Shown piece by piece: positions 39,401 to 47,796 of a stretch of 64,000 nt of DNA. Each line of letters starts with the position of its first letter. The first letter of the stretch is position 1. A model generated the notes under the pieces. The model saw only the letters and a program-made list of their open reading frames with translations. It did not search any database and was not told the DNA's origin. Source of the DNA: Thermus amyloliquefaciens (lineage in GTDB: Bacteria; Deinococcota; Deinococci; Deinococcales; Thermaceae); contig NZ_JQMV01000003.1 in assembly GCF_000744885.1 (NCBI RefSeq), positions 1,612,001 to 1,676,000 of the forward strand. The letters run 5' to 3'. The translations under genes were made by a program, and so were the position numbers.

Positions 39401-40955
39401 GGGTGGAGAAGTGCTCGATCTCCCTTTCGCGGTCGATGGCCGGGTTGGTCACCACCGCCACGGTCTCCTTGAAGAACTCGGAGAGGTTGGGCTTCTCCGG
39501 GTTCAAGGCGGCCAGGGGGCCGTCGTAGCCCAGGGAGCCGATGGGCTCGTTGCCGGTTTTGGCCAGGGCCTCGAGGTAGGCCGCATCCCAGCGGTCCCAG
39601 CCGTAGGCCCGCTCCAGGCCCAGGGGGGGCGGGGCGGGCTTCTCCTCCACCTCCACCCCGCTTCCCCCGGCCACGGGGGGCGGGGCCTGGCGGATGGGGC
39701 CCGCGAGGTGCACCCGGTACCCCGCCACCGGGGTGCGGGCGGCCATGCGCTCCAACACCAGGCGCTGGTACCGGTCGAAGGGATAGACCTTGGGCCCCTC
39801 CGGGGTGAGGCGCAGGTAAACCTTCTCCCCCGGGGCCAGGGGTTTGGGCTCGGTGACAAACTCCTCCGCGCTGAAGACCCCCCGCTCGGAGGAAAAGACC
39901 ACCTCATAGGGGGTCTCCAACTGCCAAAGGGGCCTCAAGCCCATGGCGTCCGTGGCGAAGACCGCCTCGTCCCGGTGGCGGCTCACGATGGCCGCGGGGC
40001 CCTGGGCCAAGGGCCCAAAGCGCTGCCTTAGGGCCAGGTAGAGGTCCTGAAGCTCGGGGGCCAGGCCCTTCACCTCCCCCAGCACCGGGGGGAAGACCAG
40101 GTCCATGGCCTCGGGCAAGGAGAGGCCGTAGCGGTAGATGAGCCCCTCCAGCATGCGGTTCAGGTCCTGGGAGTCCGAGCCCCCGGTGCGGGGGATGCCC
40201 AGGAAGTCCAGCTCCCGCCTCAGGCGCTCTATGGTGTTGATCTCCCCGTTGTGGCCGATCAGCCCGAAGGGTTGAACCTGTTCAAAGGTGGAGAGGGTGT
40301 TGGTGGAGTAGCGGTTGTGGCCGAGGGCGATGGTGCTCTTGAACTCGGGGCGGGAAAGCTCGGGGTAGTAGCGCTTCAGGAGCTCCGCCGCCCCCCGCAC
40401 CTTGTAGACCACGCTGTAGGTGGAAAGGGAGACCACGTGCACGGGGAACTGGGCCTCGAGCCTCAGGCCCAGCTCCCACAAGGGACCGTCCCCATCGGGG
40501 CTAAGCCCCGCCACCTGCAGGAAGATGGGCTCGGTGCGCCGGCCCACCGGGCCCAGCACCTCGCTCACCACCTCCCCGCGGCGGAAGTGGACGGGCCGCA
40601 CCCCCAAGCCCTGGCCCTCCTTCTTCAGCAGGGCGTAGAACTCCTCCAGGCGTCCCTCCTCCCCCTTGGGCAGGAAGAAATGCCCCACAAAAAAGCGGGG
40701 GTTGAAGGCCAGCTCCGGGTCCAGCCCCGCCTCCTCCAGGAAGCGGGCCCATAGCTCCCGGGGGATGTCCGTCTGGATGCCCGTCCCATCCCCTTCGCCC
40801 CGGATGGCCCCCGCCCGGTGGGCCATGCGGTATAGGCTCTCCAGGGTCCTCCGCACGATCCGATGGGAGGGCTTGCCGCTTTTTTCCGCCATGGCGATGA
40901 TGCCGCAGGCGTCCTGGCCTAGGGGGATATCCGGGTAGGCTTCCTTCCAGGTCAT
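36477..40955 (-). CDS. gltB: Glutamate synthase large subunit
   Basis: Makes two glutamates from glutamine and 2-oxoglutarate. The 1492 residues contain the class II glutaminase domain (nucleophile Cys in QDACGIIAMAEKS, about residue 17, exposed after propeptide removal), the central and FMN-binding synthase domains (FEGGTGAARLHALKYAGLPVE; WADGGLKTAYDVLRMVLLGAD; iron-sulfur cysteines in IGCTICRGCQLDTCHVG) and the GXGXG domain at the end. The small subunit gltD is not adjacent. The sulfur cluster cysteines are complete (CTICRGCQLDTC). Confidence 0.97.
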   Translation of the reverse strand: MTWKEAYPDIPLGQDACGIIAMAEKSGKPSHRIVRRTLESLYRMAHRAGAIRGEGDGTGIQTDIPRELWARFLEEAGLDPELAFNPRFFVGHFFLPKGEEGRLEEFYALLKKEGQGLGVRPVHFRRGEVVSEVLGPVGRRTEPIFLQVAGLSPDGDGPLWELGLRLEAQFPVHVVSLSTYSVVYKVRGAAELLKRYYPELSRPEFKSTIALGHNRYSTNTLSTFEQVQPFGLIGHNGEINTIERLRRELDFLGIPRTGGSDSQDLNRMLEGLIYRYGLSLPEAMDLVFPPVLGEVKGLAPELQDLYLALRQRFGPLAQGPAAIVSRHRDEAVFATDAMGLRPLWQLETPYEVVFSSERGVFSAEEFVTEPKPLAPGEKVYLRLTPEGPKVYPFDRYQRLVLERMAARTPVAGYRVHLAGPIRQAPPPVAGGSGVEVEEKPAPPPLGLERAYGWDRWDAAYLEALAKTGNEPIGSLGYDGPLAALNPEKPNLSEFFKETVAVVTNPAIDREREIEHFSTRTLLGRRPLPDGRGGGRVEELLLPLVLEEDEGLAESFGTLTLGEVKARFKTATLVPQFTVEEGLLLGLRRLEEEAVRAVEEGAEVLILSDREAFQGGVWIDIGLAVAAVNRALLKRDAEGVALRRRTSLLVHSGGVRNLHDVAFLLGLGAEAVAPWLLEAKARALEGRKGVANALEALRKGLEKVISTMGIHELRGYGKIFSAIGLKPELAEYFGTRNFLGSETGGYGFLELERTLLEREGFFRAEKVLPAKDFRFNPRIYKAAQEVASGQAPYSHFQEKVRSLERESPVAARQLLEVRFPERSEVSPEEVDLSVGGHSLPFIISAMSFGSQGEASFRAYVEAAKRLNMLCINGEGGEIPDMLGRYTHWRGQQVASGRFGVHAYMLNSASVIEIKIGQGAKPGEGGHLPGKKVSPKVAAARNAVPGVDLISPSNNHDLYSIEDLAQLIEELKTVNPKALVSVKVPVIPGIGTIAVGIAKAGADVITLSGFEGGTGAARLHALKYAGLPVELGVRRAHRALVRAGLRDRVEIWADGGLKTAYDVLRMVLLGADRVGMATMAMVAIGCTICRGCQLDTCHVGITTQIETVEEALAHGLKRFVPQDVDRAVEALTRFFEAKGEALRELVAALGARSLRELRGRVDLLFQRDHLEELDLSYFLLPVEEPEWLKDTSAHVLRKPLNQLTRTITEVVMAAYGEGSRRLVFQEGPVNSTDRALGAHLAGEIARRRLYGKGFDAEVELRFDAGSVAGNGLAAFNLEGMKVVVEGGAQDGVAKSAFGGTVAVLKGRNPYGAYVDGSVGKSFAYGAIGGLLIVEGVADSRFCIRLSGADVVLGGEPERPLRDDLGNLAARAQAKGFAFEYMTRGRALVLGDPGPWICSGMTGGRVYLRHWPEMGLTEEAMKRRLAKGAKVAVKPLDLRGVEDVQELLSAYIRILREAKREEKAARLEKLLLDPAQHFRMVEPVSQQVEQGVSTE

Positions 40956-41102
40956 CTTAGGGCTCCTTCTTTCGCTTGGGGTTTGGTGTAGGCAAAGGTA
41001 TGCGCGTCGTTCTTGGGATTATACACCCCCCGGGGGATAGGGTCAAGGCGGCCTTTCCCGACCCCCGCCGAGGGACCATCCCCCTCGGGCTGGCCAAAGC
41101 GT

Positions 41103-41108
41103 TAGTAT
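41103..41108 (+). promoter_or_regulatory. -10 element for the lutABC-type operon
   Basis: TAGTAT ends 8 nt before ATG 41117; no matching SD. The gltB start lies divergently 160 bp away, and the intervening stretch otherwise shows only a GC-rich hairpin-prone segment. Confidence 0.35.
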
Positions 41109-41116
41109 GGGGGCAA

Positions 41117-41827
41117 ATGCGGGTAGCCCTTTTCATCACCTGCCTGGCCGACCAGTTCTATGCGGAAGCGGGGGTGGCCACGGTACGCCTCCTGAGGGCC
41201 CTGGGGGTGGAGGTGGACTTTCCCCAGGAGCAGACCTGCTGCGGCCAGCCCGCCTTCAACGCCGGCCACTGGAACGAGGCCCGGTCCCTGGCCCTGCGGA
41301 CCCTAGGCGTCTTCCAGGAGGCCGAGTACGTGGTCCTGCCCTCGGGAAGCTGCGCCAGCATGGTGAAAAACCACTATCTGGAGCTCCTTCCCGGGAACAA
41401 AGAGGCCCTGGAGCTTGCGGAAAGGACCTACGAGCTCTCCCAGTTCCTGGTGCGGGTGTTGGGGGTGTCCGAGTTGGGAAAGGGGCTTTCGGGGAAAAAA
41501 ATCGCGTATCACCACGGCTGCCACGCCTTAAGGGAGCTTGGGGTCCGGGAGGAGCCCCTTTTGCTCCTGAAAAACAGCGGGGCGGAGGTCCTTCCCTGGG
41601 AGGCGGCGGAGGAGTGTTGCGGTTTCGGGGGTCTTTTCTCGGTGAAGCTTCCCGAGGTTTCCCTGGCCATGGCCGACCGCAAGCTGGCCACCCTGCCCCA
41701 GGCGGAGGTCCTCACCTCCACCGACGCCGGCTGCCTCCTCCACCTTTCCGGGCGCATGGGCAAACAGGGAAAGGGCATGCGGGTGGTCCCCCTGGCCACC
41801 CTCTTATGGGAGGCGTATGCGGGTTAA
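41117..41827 (+). CDS. lutA: LutA/LldE-type (Fe-S)-binding protein of L-lactate oxidation
   Basis: First subunit of the three-part L-lactate dehydrogenase complex LutABC/LldEFG. The 236-residue protein has two CCG-type cysteine motifs: EQTCCGQPAFNAGH (about 35-48) and AAEECCGFGGLFSV (about 163-176), plus SGSCASMVKNHY (about 75-86) and HHGCHALRELG. I took ATG 41117 (MRVALFITCLADQFY). It overlaps lutB by 11 bp. Confidence 0.9.
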   Translation: MRVALFITCLADQFYAEAGVATVRLLRALGVEVDFPQEQTCCGQPAFNAGHWNEARSLALRTLGVFQEAEYVVLPSGSCASMVKNHYLELLPGNKEALELAERTYELSQFLVRVLGVSELGKGLSGKKIAYHHGCHALRELGVREEPLLLLKNSGAEVLPWEAAEECCGFGGLFSVKLPEVSLAMADRKLATLPQAEVLTSTDAGCLLHLSGRMGKQGKGMRVVPLATLLWEAYAG

Positions 41828-43199
41828 GGCCAAGCTCTACCCCAAGGAGGCTGCCAGGCTCTTAAGGGAAAAACCCGGGGTGCGGGATGCGGTCACCGGG
41901 GCCACCCTGCACTTCGAGGCGGGCCGCAAGAAGGCCTACCAGGAGGTGGACGCCGAGGCCTGGCGGGAAAGGGCCAAGCGGGTGAAGGACCACCTCCTCA
42001 CCCACCTGGACCAGTACCTGGAGCTGGCGGAAAAGCGGCTCCAGGAAAAGGGCGTCCAGGTGCACTGGGCGGAAGACCCCGAGGAGGCCCACCGCATCTT
42101 GAGGGAGATCGTGGCTCGCCGCGGGGTGAGGCGGGCGGTGAAGGCCAAGAGCATGCTCACCGAGGAGCTCGGGGTGAACCCCCTCCTGGAGGCCCTGGGG
42201 GTGGAGGTGTACGAAACCGACCTGGGGGAGTACCTGATCCAGCTCCTGGGGGAACCCCCAAGCCACATCGTGGGCCCGGCCATCCACCTGGCCCTTTCCG
42301 ATATCCAAAGGCTCTTCCACAGCCGCTTCGGCACCCCCCTGGACGCCTCCCCCGAGGCCCTGGCCGCCGTGGCCAGAAGGGTCTTGCGGGAGGCCTTCCT
42401 CACCGCCGAGCTGGGCATCAGCGGGGCCAACTTCCTGGTGGCGGAGACCGGCACCCTGGTCCTCATGGAAAACGAGGGGAACATCCGCCTGGCCACCAGC
42501 CTCCCCAAGGTCCACGTGGCCTTCGTGGGGATTGAGAAGCTCCTCCCCCGCCTTCACGACCTCGCCCTCTTCCTCCCCCTCACCGCCCGGGCGGCCACGG
42601 GGCAGCGGCTTTCCACCTACGTCTCCCTCATCCAAGGGCCGGCGAAGGAGGGAGAGGAGGGCCCAGAGGAGGTGCACGTGGTCCTGGTGGACCACGGCCG
42701 CACCGCCCTTCTCCACGACCCCGAGGCCTGGGAGGTGTTGCGGTGCCTTCGCTGCGGGGCCTGCCTCAACGCCTGCCCCGTCTACCGCCAGACCGGGGGC
42801 CACCCTTACGGCTACGTCTACTCGGGGCCTATTGGGGCGGTCCTGGACCCCGGGCTTCTGGGCCTCGAGGACACCCACCCCCTTCCCTACGCCTCCACCC
42901 TCTGCGGGGCCTGCTATGAGGCCTGCCCGGTGAAAATCCCCATCCCCAAGCTCCTCCTCACCTGGCGGAGGCGGGCGGTGGAACAGGGCCTCGCCCAGGG
43001 CTGGGAAAGGGCCGCCATCCAGGCCTTCTCCAAGGTGATGCAAAGCCCAAGCCTCTACCGGCTCTTCTCCAAGGGCCTAAGGGGCCTTCCCCTGCCCCAG
43101 GATTGGCTTCCCCTCCTCCGGGCCTGGACCGAGGGGCGCGGCCCCTTGAAGCCAAGCCCCAAGCCCTTCCACCAGCTTTGGCAGGAACTCAAGGAGTAA
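41817..43199 (+). CDS. lutB: LutB/LldF-type iron-sulfur LUD protein
   Basis: Second subunit of the lactate oxidation complex, 460 residues. The N-terminal LUD domain contains VKAKSMLTEELGVNPLLEALG (about 108-128) and ISGANFLVAETGTLVLMENEGN (about 200-221). The C-terminal ferredoxin part has two cluster motifs, CLRCGACLNACPVY (about 310-323) and LCGACYEACPVKIPIP (about 361-376). Neighbours lutA and lutC confirm the operon. Confidence 0.93.
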   Translation: MRVKAKLYPKEAARLLREKPGVRDAVTGATLHFEAGRKKAYQEVDAEAWRERAKRVKDHLLTHLDQYLELAEKRLQEKGVQVHWAEDPEEAHRILREIVARRGVRRAVKAKSMLTEELGVNPLLEALGVEVYETDLGEYLIQLLGEPPSHIVGPAIHLALSDIQRLFHSRFGTPLDASPEALAAVARRVLREAFLTAELGISGANFLVAETGTLVLMENEGNIRLATSLPKVHVAFVGIEKLLPRLHDLALFLPLTARAATGQRLSTYVSLIQGPAKEGEEGPEEVHVVLVDHGRTALLHDPEAWEVLRCLRCGACLNACPVYRQTGGHPYGYVYSGPIGAVLDPGLLGLEDTHPLPYASTLCGACYEACPVKIPIPKLLLTWRRRAVEQGLAQGWERAAIQAFSKVMQSPSLYRLFSKGLRGLPLPQDWLPLLRAWTEGRGPLKPSPKPFHQLWQELKE

Positions 43200-43203
43200 G
43201 GCC

Positions 43204-43773
43204 ATGGAAGCAGAATCCCGCATCCTAAGCCGCATCAAGCATGCCCTCAAGGAAAGGCCCAAGGCCCTTCTCCCTGAGCATCCCCACCCTGCCCTTTCCC
43301 AGGATCCGCGGGAGCTTCTCCTCAAGCGCCTTGCGGAAAACGGGGCCGAGGGCCACCTCCTGGACGAGGAAGGGGTGAAGAGGCTTTTGGCAAACCTGGC
43401 CCAAGGGCTTCCCGGGGCCGCCTACGGCAAGGGGGTTCCCGCTGCCCTCCGCCTCCTTCCGGAGCTCCCTCCCGAAGAGGCCCCCTTGGGGGTGTCCCGG
43501 GCCCTCTTCGCCGTGGCGGAAACGGGGACGGTGGCCCTCTCCTCGGAGGACGGGAGGCGGGCCCAGCTCTTACCCCCCGTTCACCTGGTCCTGGTGGAGG
43601 AAAAAAGGGTCTACCCCAGTCTCCTCGAGGCCTTCTTGGACCTGAAATCCCTTCCCAGCGCCCTGGGCCTCCACTCCGGCCCCTCCAAAAGCGCCGACAT
43701 CGGCCAGGTGATGGTGAAGGGCGTGCACGGCCCGGGGAGGCTGGTGGTGGCGGTGCTTCAGGGCACCTGGTAG
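43204..43773 (+). CDS. lutC: LutC/LldG-type LUD-domain protein
   Basis: Third subunit of the lactate oxidation complex, 189 residues. It keeps the LUD core: LFAVAETGTVALSSEDGRRAQLLPP (about 100-124) and the ending HSGPSKSADIGQVMVKGVHGP (about 158-178). It begins 4 bp after lutB and converges on lepB with a 16-bp overlap. No lactate permease or regulator gene is next to the operon. Confidence 0.9.
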   Translation: MEAESRILSRIKHALKERPKALLPEHPHPALSQDPRELLLKRLAENGAEGHLLDEEGVKRLLANLAQGLPGAAYGKGVPAALRLLPELPPEEAPLGVSRALFAVAETGTVALSSEDGRRAQLLPPVHLVLVEEKRVYPSLLEAFLDLKSLPSALGLHSGPSKSADIGQVMVKGVHGPGRLVVAVLQGTW

Positions 43774-44564
43774 GCGGGGGGTGGGGCAAGCCTCCTCACG
43801 TTGAGACGAAGCCCACCCTCATCCCGCACGAAGATGGGCCACCACACGAAGCTGGCCCGGCCAGCGATGGCCTGCACGGGCACCGGCCCAAAGGTGCGGG
43901 AGTCCTCCGACCCCCCCAAGGTCCGGTTATCCCCCATGACGAAGTAGTACCCCTCCTTGAGGCGGATCCTCCCCACCTCGCAGGCCTCGGTCAGGCGGCT
44001 TCGGGCCAAGACCTCCTCCGAGGGGGGTAGGAGCATCTCCCTAAGGGGCCTCAGGTAGGCGGGCAGAAGCTCCACGGGGAAATCCCCCTGCTGGGTGAGG
44101 ATCCGGGTCATGCGCCCGTCCTTGTAGCACACCCCGGGAAAGGAGTCGGGCCAAGGGGCGATGCGGTCGGTGATGTGCCTTTCCTCCAGGGGCTTGCCGT
44201 TCACGTACACCACCCCCCGCTCCACATAGACCTCGTCCCCCGGCACCGCCACGATGCGCTTGATGAAGAAAGCCCGGAAGCTAAAGCCCAGGAGGGGGAA
44301 GCGGGCGGTGGCGTTGGGGGTGCCCTCGGGGGGTTTCAGGATGGCGATCTCTCCCCGCCTCCAGTCCATCAGGCCAAAGCGCACCAGCCAGGTCTCCCAC
44401 TTGGGCACCAATACCCGCTCCCCGTTTTGCAGGGTGGGGAACATGCTCTGCCCCACCACCCCCACGGTGGTGAAGACAAAGGTGGTGACCAAAAAAGCCA
44501 CCAGAAGGGCTTCCCCCACCTGGCGGAACCACTCCTTGAAAAGATAGTCCCAAAACGCCTTCAT
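43758..44564 (-). CDS. lepB: Signal peptidase I
   Basis: Removes signal peptides from exported proteins at the outer face of the membrane. The 268-residue enzyme has an N-terminal membrane helix (VGEALLVAFLVTTFVFTTVGV), catalytic Ser in GQSMFPTL (about 39-45), catalytic Lys in FIKRIVAVPGD (about 99-109) and the box E signature VMGDNRTLGGSEDSRTFG (about 209-226). It is translationally coupled (ATGA) to the patatin gene upstream. Confidence 0.95.
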   Translation of the reverse strand: MKAFWDYLFKEWFRQVGEALLVAFLVTTFVFTTVGVVGQSMFPTLQNGERVLVPKWETWLVRFGLMDWRRGEIAILKPPEGTPNATARFPLLGFSFRAFFIKRIVAVPGDEVYVERGVVYVNGKPLEERHITDRIAPWPDSFPGVCYKDGRMTRILTQQGDFPVELLPAYLRPLREMLLPPSEEVLARSRLTEACEVGRIRLKEGYYFVMGDNRTLGGSEDSRTFGPVPVQAIAGRASFVWWPIFVRDEGGLRLNVRRLAPPPAYQVP

Positions 44565-45316
44565 ACCCCTCCTACTCTACCCGCGATCGCCTGCCTTGCC
44601 GCCTTGCGCCCCGCCTCCACGATCTCCTCCAGACGGCGGAAGTCCTCTATGCCCACGCCGGTAAGAGGGGGCCTCACGTACACCTCCGGGGCATACAGGC
44701 TGAGGCGGAGGGAGGTGAGGTGGAGCTGCATGAGGTCCACCGCCCGCCGGGCCAGGGCCAAGAGGCCCTTGGGGGCCTCCGCCGCCTCCCGCTCCGGGGT
44801 CACGTCCAAGGCCCAGACCTCCGTGGCCCCTAGGAACCGGGCGGCATCCACGGGAAGGTTGTCCAGGACCCCGCCGTCAAAAAGGAGCCGGCCCTCCCGC
44901 TCCACCGGGGCAAGAAGCCCAGGATAGGCGGCGGAGGCCAGGATGGCGCTGGGCAGGTCCCCTTGGGTAAGAAAGAGAAGCCGCCCCGAGACCACGTCCA
45001 CGGCGGTGACCGCCAAGGGCTTTTTCAGGCGGTCAAAGCTTGGGGGAAGGTGCTCCGCCAGGAAATCCCGCAGCTTCCTGCGGGAAAAAATCCCCTCCCT
45101 GGCGGAGAGGCCCAAAAGGCCAAGCCAAGGGGTCCGGCGGGCCAGGGCCAGCATCTCCTCCGGGGTCTTTCCGGCGGCGAAAAGCGCCCCCACGATGGCC
45201 CCCATGCTGGTCCCGGCCACCACCTGGAAGTCCAGGCCCGCCTCCAGGAAGACCTCGAGGGCCCCGAGGTGGGCAAGCCCCCTGGCCCCCCCACCGGAAA
45301 GCGCCAAGCCGCGCAC
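44561..45316 (-). CDS. Patatin-like phospholipase (RssA/NTE type)
   Basis: Predicted acyl hydrolase of 251 residues. The oxyanion motif LSGGGARGLAHLG (about 6-18), the nucleophile GTSMGAIVGALFAAG (about 36-50, Ser in GxSxG) and the catalytic Asp in FDGGVLDNLPVDA (about 147-159) are all present. GTG start. Its stop overlaps the lepB start. Substrates are likely lipids; cytoplasmic, no signal peptide. Confidence 0.92.
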   Translation of the reverse strand: MRGLALSGGGARGLAHLGALEVFLEAGLDFQVVAGTSMGAIVGALFAAGKTPEEMLALARRTPWLGLLGLSAREGIFSRRKLRDFLAEHLPPSFDRLKKPLAVTAVDVVSGRLLFLTQGDLPSAILASAAYPGLLAPVEREGRLLFDGGVLDNLPVDAARFLGATEVWALDVTPEREAAEAPKGLLALARRAVDLMQLHLTSLRLSLYAPEVYVRPPLTGVGIEDFRRLEEIVEAGRKAARQAIAGRVGGV

Positions 45317-45355
45317 GCCAAAATCCTAACGGCTTCTGGGTGAAAGAGGTGAGGG

Positions 45356-46138
45356 GTGGATATAGTGGAGGCGGTGAGCCTGGCGGGGAAGGTCCTTTTG
45401 AACCGTTACCGGGTGGTGCGCCCCTTGGGCCAAGGCGCCTTGGCCACCGTCTACCTGGCCTTTGACCGCTTCGGCGCCCCTTACGCCCTCAAGGTCTTCC
45501 CCAAGGGGGCCGAAGCCAGGCGCAACCGGGAGTTCTGGGTGGGAAAGCAGCTTTCCCACCCTAACCTGAACCCGGTTCTGGAAAGCCTGGACCTGGAGGA
45601 GGGCCCCGCCCTCCTCCTGGCCTACGCCCCCGGGGAGGAGATGGGGCGCTGGATGGTCCGCCGCCCCGGGCGGGCTCGGGCCTTAGCCGTCTTCCGCCAG
45701 CTCCTCATGGCCTTGGCCCACATGCACGGCAAGGGCCTGGTGCACCGGGACGTGAAGCCGGAGAACATCATCGTGGCGGGCACCGACGAGGCCAAGCTGG
45801 TGGACTACGACCTCTCGGGGCCGGCCCTGGAGGCCTTCAAAAAACCCTTAAGGCTGGGCACCCTCCCCTACCTGGCCCCCGAACAGGTCCTGGGGCAAAG
45901 CCCGGGCCCCGAAGCGGACGTGTATGCGGCAGGGATCATCCTGTACTGGATCCTCTCCGGGGAACACCCCTTCGTGGGGGGGCCCGATGAGGTCCTCCTT
46001 GGCCACCTTCAGGAACCCGTTCCCCCCGTCCCCGGCCTAGCCCCCCCACAACAGGCCTACCTGGAACGCCTCCTGGCCAAATCCCCTAGGGAACGGTTCC
46101 CCTCGGCCAAAGAGGCCCTCGAGGGGTTCCCTTTTTAA
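45356..46138 (+). CDS. Hanks-type Ser/Thr protein kinase, kinase domain only
   Basis: A 260-residue kinase. Glycine loop LGQGALATVYLAFD (about 24-37), ATP lysine in YALKVF (about 43-48), catalytic loop GLVHRDVKPENIIV (about 125-138) and APE motif PYLAPEQVLG (about 171-180) are intact. The Mg-binding DFG is replaced by DYD in AKLVDYDLSG (about 144-153). There is no membrane helix or PASTA/sensor domain. GTG start with AGAGGTGAGG upstream. Substrates unknown. Confidence 0.9.
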   Translation: MDIVEAVSLAGKVLLNRYRVVRPLGQGALATVYLAFDRFGAPYALKVFPKGAEARRNREFWVGKQLSHPNLNPVLESLDLEEGPALLLAYAPGEEMGRWMVRRPGRARALAVFRQLLMALAHMHGKGLVHRDVKPENIIVAGTDEAKLVDYDLSGPALEAFKKPLRLGTLPYLAPEQVLGQSPGPEADVYAAGIILYWILSGEHPFVGGPDEVLLGHLQEPVPPVPGLAPPQQAYLERLLAKSPRERFPSAKEALEGFPF

Positions 46139-46216
46139 GGGGCCCCTTGCCTTATTCCTGGAAGCCCCTCTCCTGGCAGGCGATGGCGGGGCTCGAGGCC
46201 CAGCTCTAACCCTTGC

Positions 46217-47323
46217 TCACCTGGCATAGGCCCCGTTGGCCAAGAAGGTGAGGATGCCCGCAAGGAGCCCCTGGGCCACCTTCTCCCGGTGGGCGGGGTC
46301 GGCGAGCCGCCGACCCTCCACGGGATGGTCCCCGAAGCCGATCTCCACCAACACCGCAGGCACCTTGGCGTAGCGAAGCACGAATAAATCGCCGGGAAAG
46401 GTCCCCCGGAAGGGGCTTCCCGTGGTTTGGGAAAGCTTCCGGCCTAGGGTTTCCGCCAGGCGCTGGCTGTAGCGCTGGTTGGCCTGGGCCACGATGTCCG
46501 ATAGGATGCGCTCCGCCACGGTGCGGGCCTCCTGGGTGAGGCGCCTTCCCAGCTCCCCCCCGCCGTTTTCCCGGATCACCTGGGCCAGGACCCTGGCGTC
46601 TTGGGCCTGGCCGAAGTAGAAGACCTCCACCCCCTGGGCGGTACGGGTAGGGGTAGCGTTGACGTGGATGGAGATGAAGAGGTTCACCTGGGAGCTGTCG
46701 GCCAGGGAGGCCCGGCGGGAAAGGTCCTCCCGCTTTTCCGGGGAAAGGTGCATATCCCGGTCCCGGGTGAGCCGCACCTCAATCCCCTCCCTTTCCAGAA
46801 GCCGCCTCAGGCGCAGGGCCACGTCCAGGACCACCTCCTTCTCCACCACATACCCCACCATCCCTGGGTCCACCCCCCCATGGCCGGGGTCCAGGAGGAC
46901 CACGGGCTTGGGTGGCCTCGGCGGCCGGTTGCGGGGCGGGTCGGAGTTTGCCTGGGCGGGCTTGGCCGGGGCGGAGGCCTCCTTCTTCAGGCTCAGGTCC
47001 ACCACCAACCGCTCCGGGTCCGAATAGCGGCGCACCGTGGCCTCCACCCTCCCCTTCAGGCGCACCACCACCCGCACCTGCCCTTCCTCCGGTAGGGTCT
47101 GGACGGAAGCCACCTCGGAAGAGTTCACCACCTGGTCCAGGGGAGCCGCCTTCACCCCCTTCAGGACCAGGACCAGAAGGCCATCCTCCTGGGAAAGGGT
47201 GTGCTGCACCTCTTTGGAGGGAAGATCAAACACCAGCCGGGTAAAGCCCTCGTGCACCCCTATCCGGGGGAAAGCCCAAGCCAGGCTCCATAGCCAGATA
47301 CAAACCAGGAGGCATACCCGCAT
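46217..47323 (-). CDS. N-acetylmuramoyl-L-alanine amidase (AmiC-like) with AMIN domain
   Basis: Splits the amide bond between glycan and stem peptide during division. The 368 residues comprise a signal peptide (1-17, ending SLAWA), an AMIN domain (RLVFDLPSKEVQHTL ... LVVDLSLKK), a short Ala/Pro linker and an Amidase_3 domain. Zinc ligands lie in VLLDPGHGGVDPGMVG (about 141-156), in the Glu near VVEKEVVLDVAL and in FISIHVNATPTRTAQG (about 215-230); the catalytic Glu is in AVLVEIGFGDHP (about 328-339). Confidence 0.93.
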   Translation of the reverse strand: MRVCLLVCIWLWSLAWAFPRIGVHEGFTRLVFDLPSKEVQHTLSQEDGLLVLVLKGVKAAPLDQVVNSSEVASVQTLPEEGQVRVVVRLKGRVEATVRRYSDPERLVVDLSLKKEASAPAKPAQANSDPPRNRPPRPPKPVVLLDPGHGGVDPGMVGYVVEKEVVLDVALRLRRLLEREGIEVRLTRDRDMHLSPEKREDLSRRASLADSSQVNLFISIHVNATPTRTAQGVEVFYFGQAQDARVLAQVIRENGGGELGRRLTQEARTVAERILSDIVAQANQRYSQRLAETLGRKLSQTTGSPFRGTFPGDLFVLRYAKVPAVLVEIGFGDHPVEGRRLADPAHREKVAQGLLAGILTFLANGAYAR

Positions 47324-47358
47324 CTACGCCCATTCTAGCGGGAAAGGTTAAAGCTTGA

Positions 47359-47364
47359 TAAAAT
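47359..47364 (+). promoter_or_regulatory. -10 element for the OsmC-like gene
   Basis: TAAAAT ends 7 nt before ATG 47372 and no SD fits; this suggests a leaderless transcript that may continue into coaX. Confidence 0.45.
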
Positions 47365-47371
47365 CCGGCTC

Positions 47372-47791
47372 ATGACGAAGAAGGTCGTGATCCATCACCT
47401 GGTGGGGCACCGCTTCCTGGGGGTGAACGAGCAAGGCGATAAGGTGATGATCGACGGGGATCAGCCCGCCGCCGGCCCCCGTCCCATGGAGCTCCTCCTC
47501 ATGGCCCTGGGGGCCTGCACCGCCTACGACGTGGTGGACATCATGAAGAAGAAAAAGCAGCCCCTGGCCCGCTACCGGGTGGAGGTGGAGGGCATCCGGG
47601 CGGAAACCCATCCCAAACGCTACACCCACATCACCGTCACCCACATCGCCTCGGGGCCGGGGGTGACCCTGGAGGCCCTCGAGCGCGCCGCCCACCTCTC
47701 CCACACCAAGTACTGCTCCGTCTCCGCCAGCCTCAACGCAGAGATCACCGTCAAGGTGGTGCTGGAACCCTGGGAAGAGGCCCAAGGCTAA
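47372..47791 (+). CDS. OsmC/Ohr family protein
   Basis: A 139-residue protein of the peroxide-reducing OsmC fold. The active-site cysteines are in LMALGACTAYDVVDIM (about 44-59) and SHTKYCSVSASLN (about 111-123), spaced as in OsmC/YhfA relatives. The opening GPRPMELLLMAL is typical. It is probably a thiol peroxidase for organic hydroperoxides. It lies 5 bp upstream of coaX, with which it may be co-transcribed. Confidence 0.92.
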   Translation: MTKKVVIHHLVGHRFLGVNEQGDKVMIDGDQPAAGPRPMELLLMALGACTAYDVVDIMKKKKQPLARYRVEVEGIRAETHPKRYTHITVTHIASGPGVTLEALERAAHLSHTKYCSVSASLNAEITVKVVLEPWEEAQG

Positions 47792-47796
47792 GCGCC

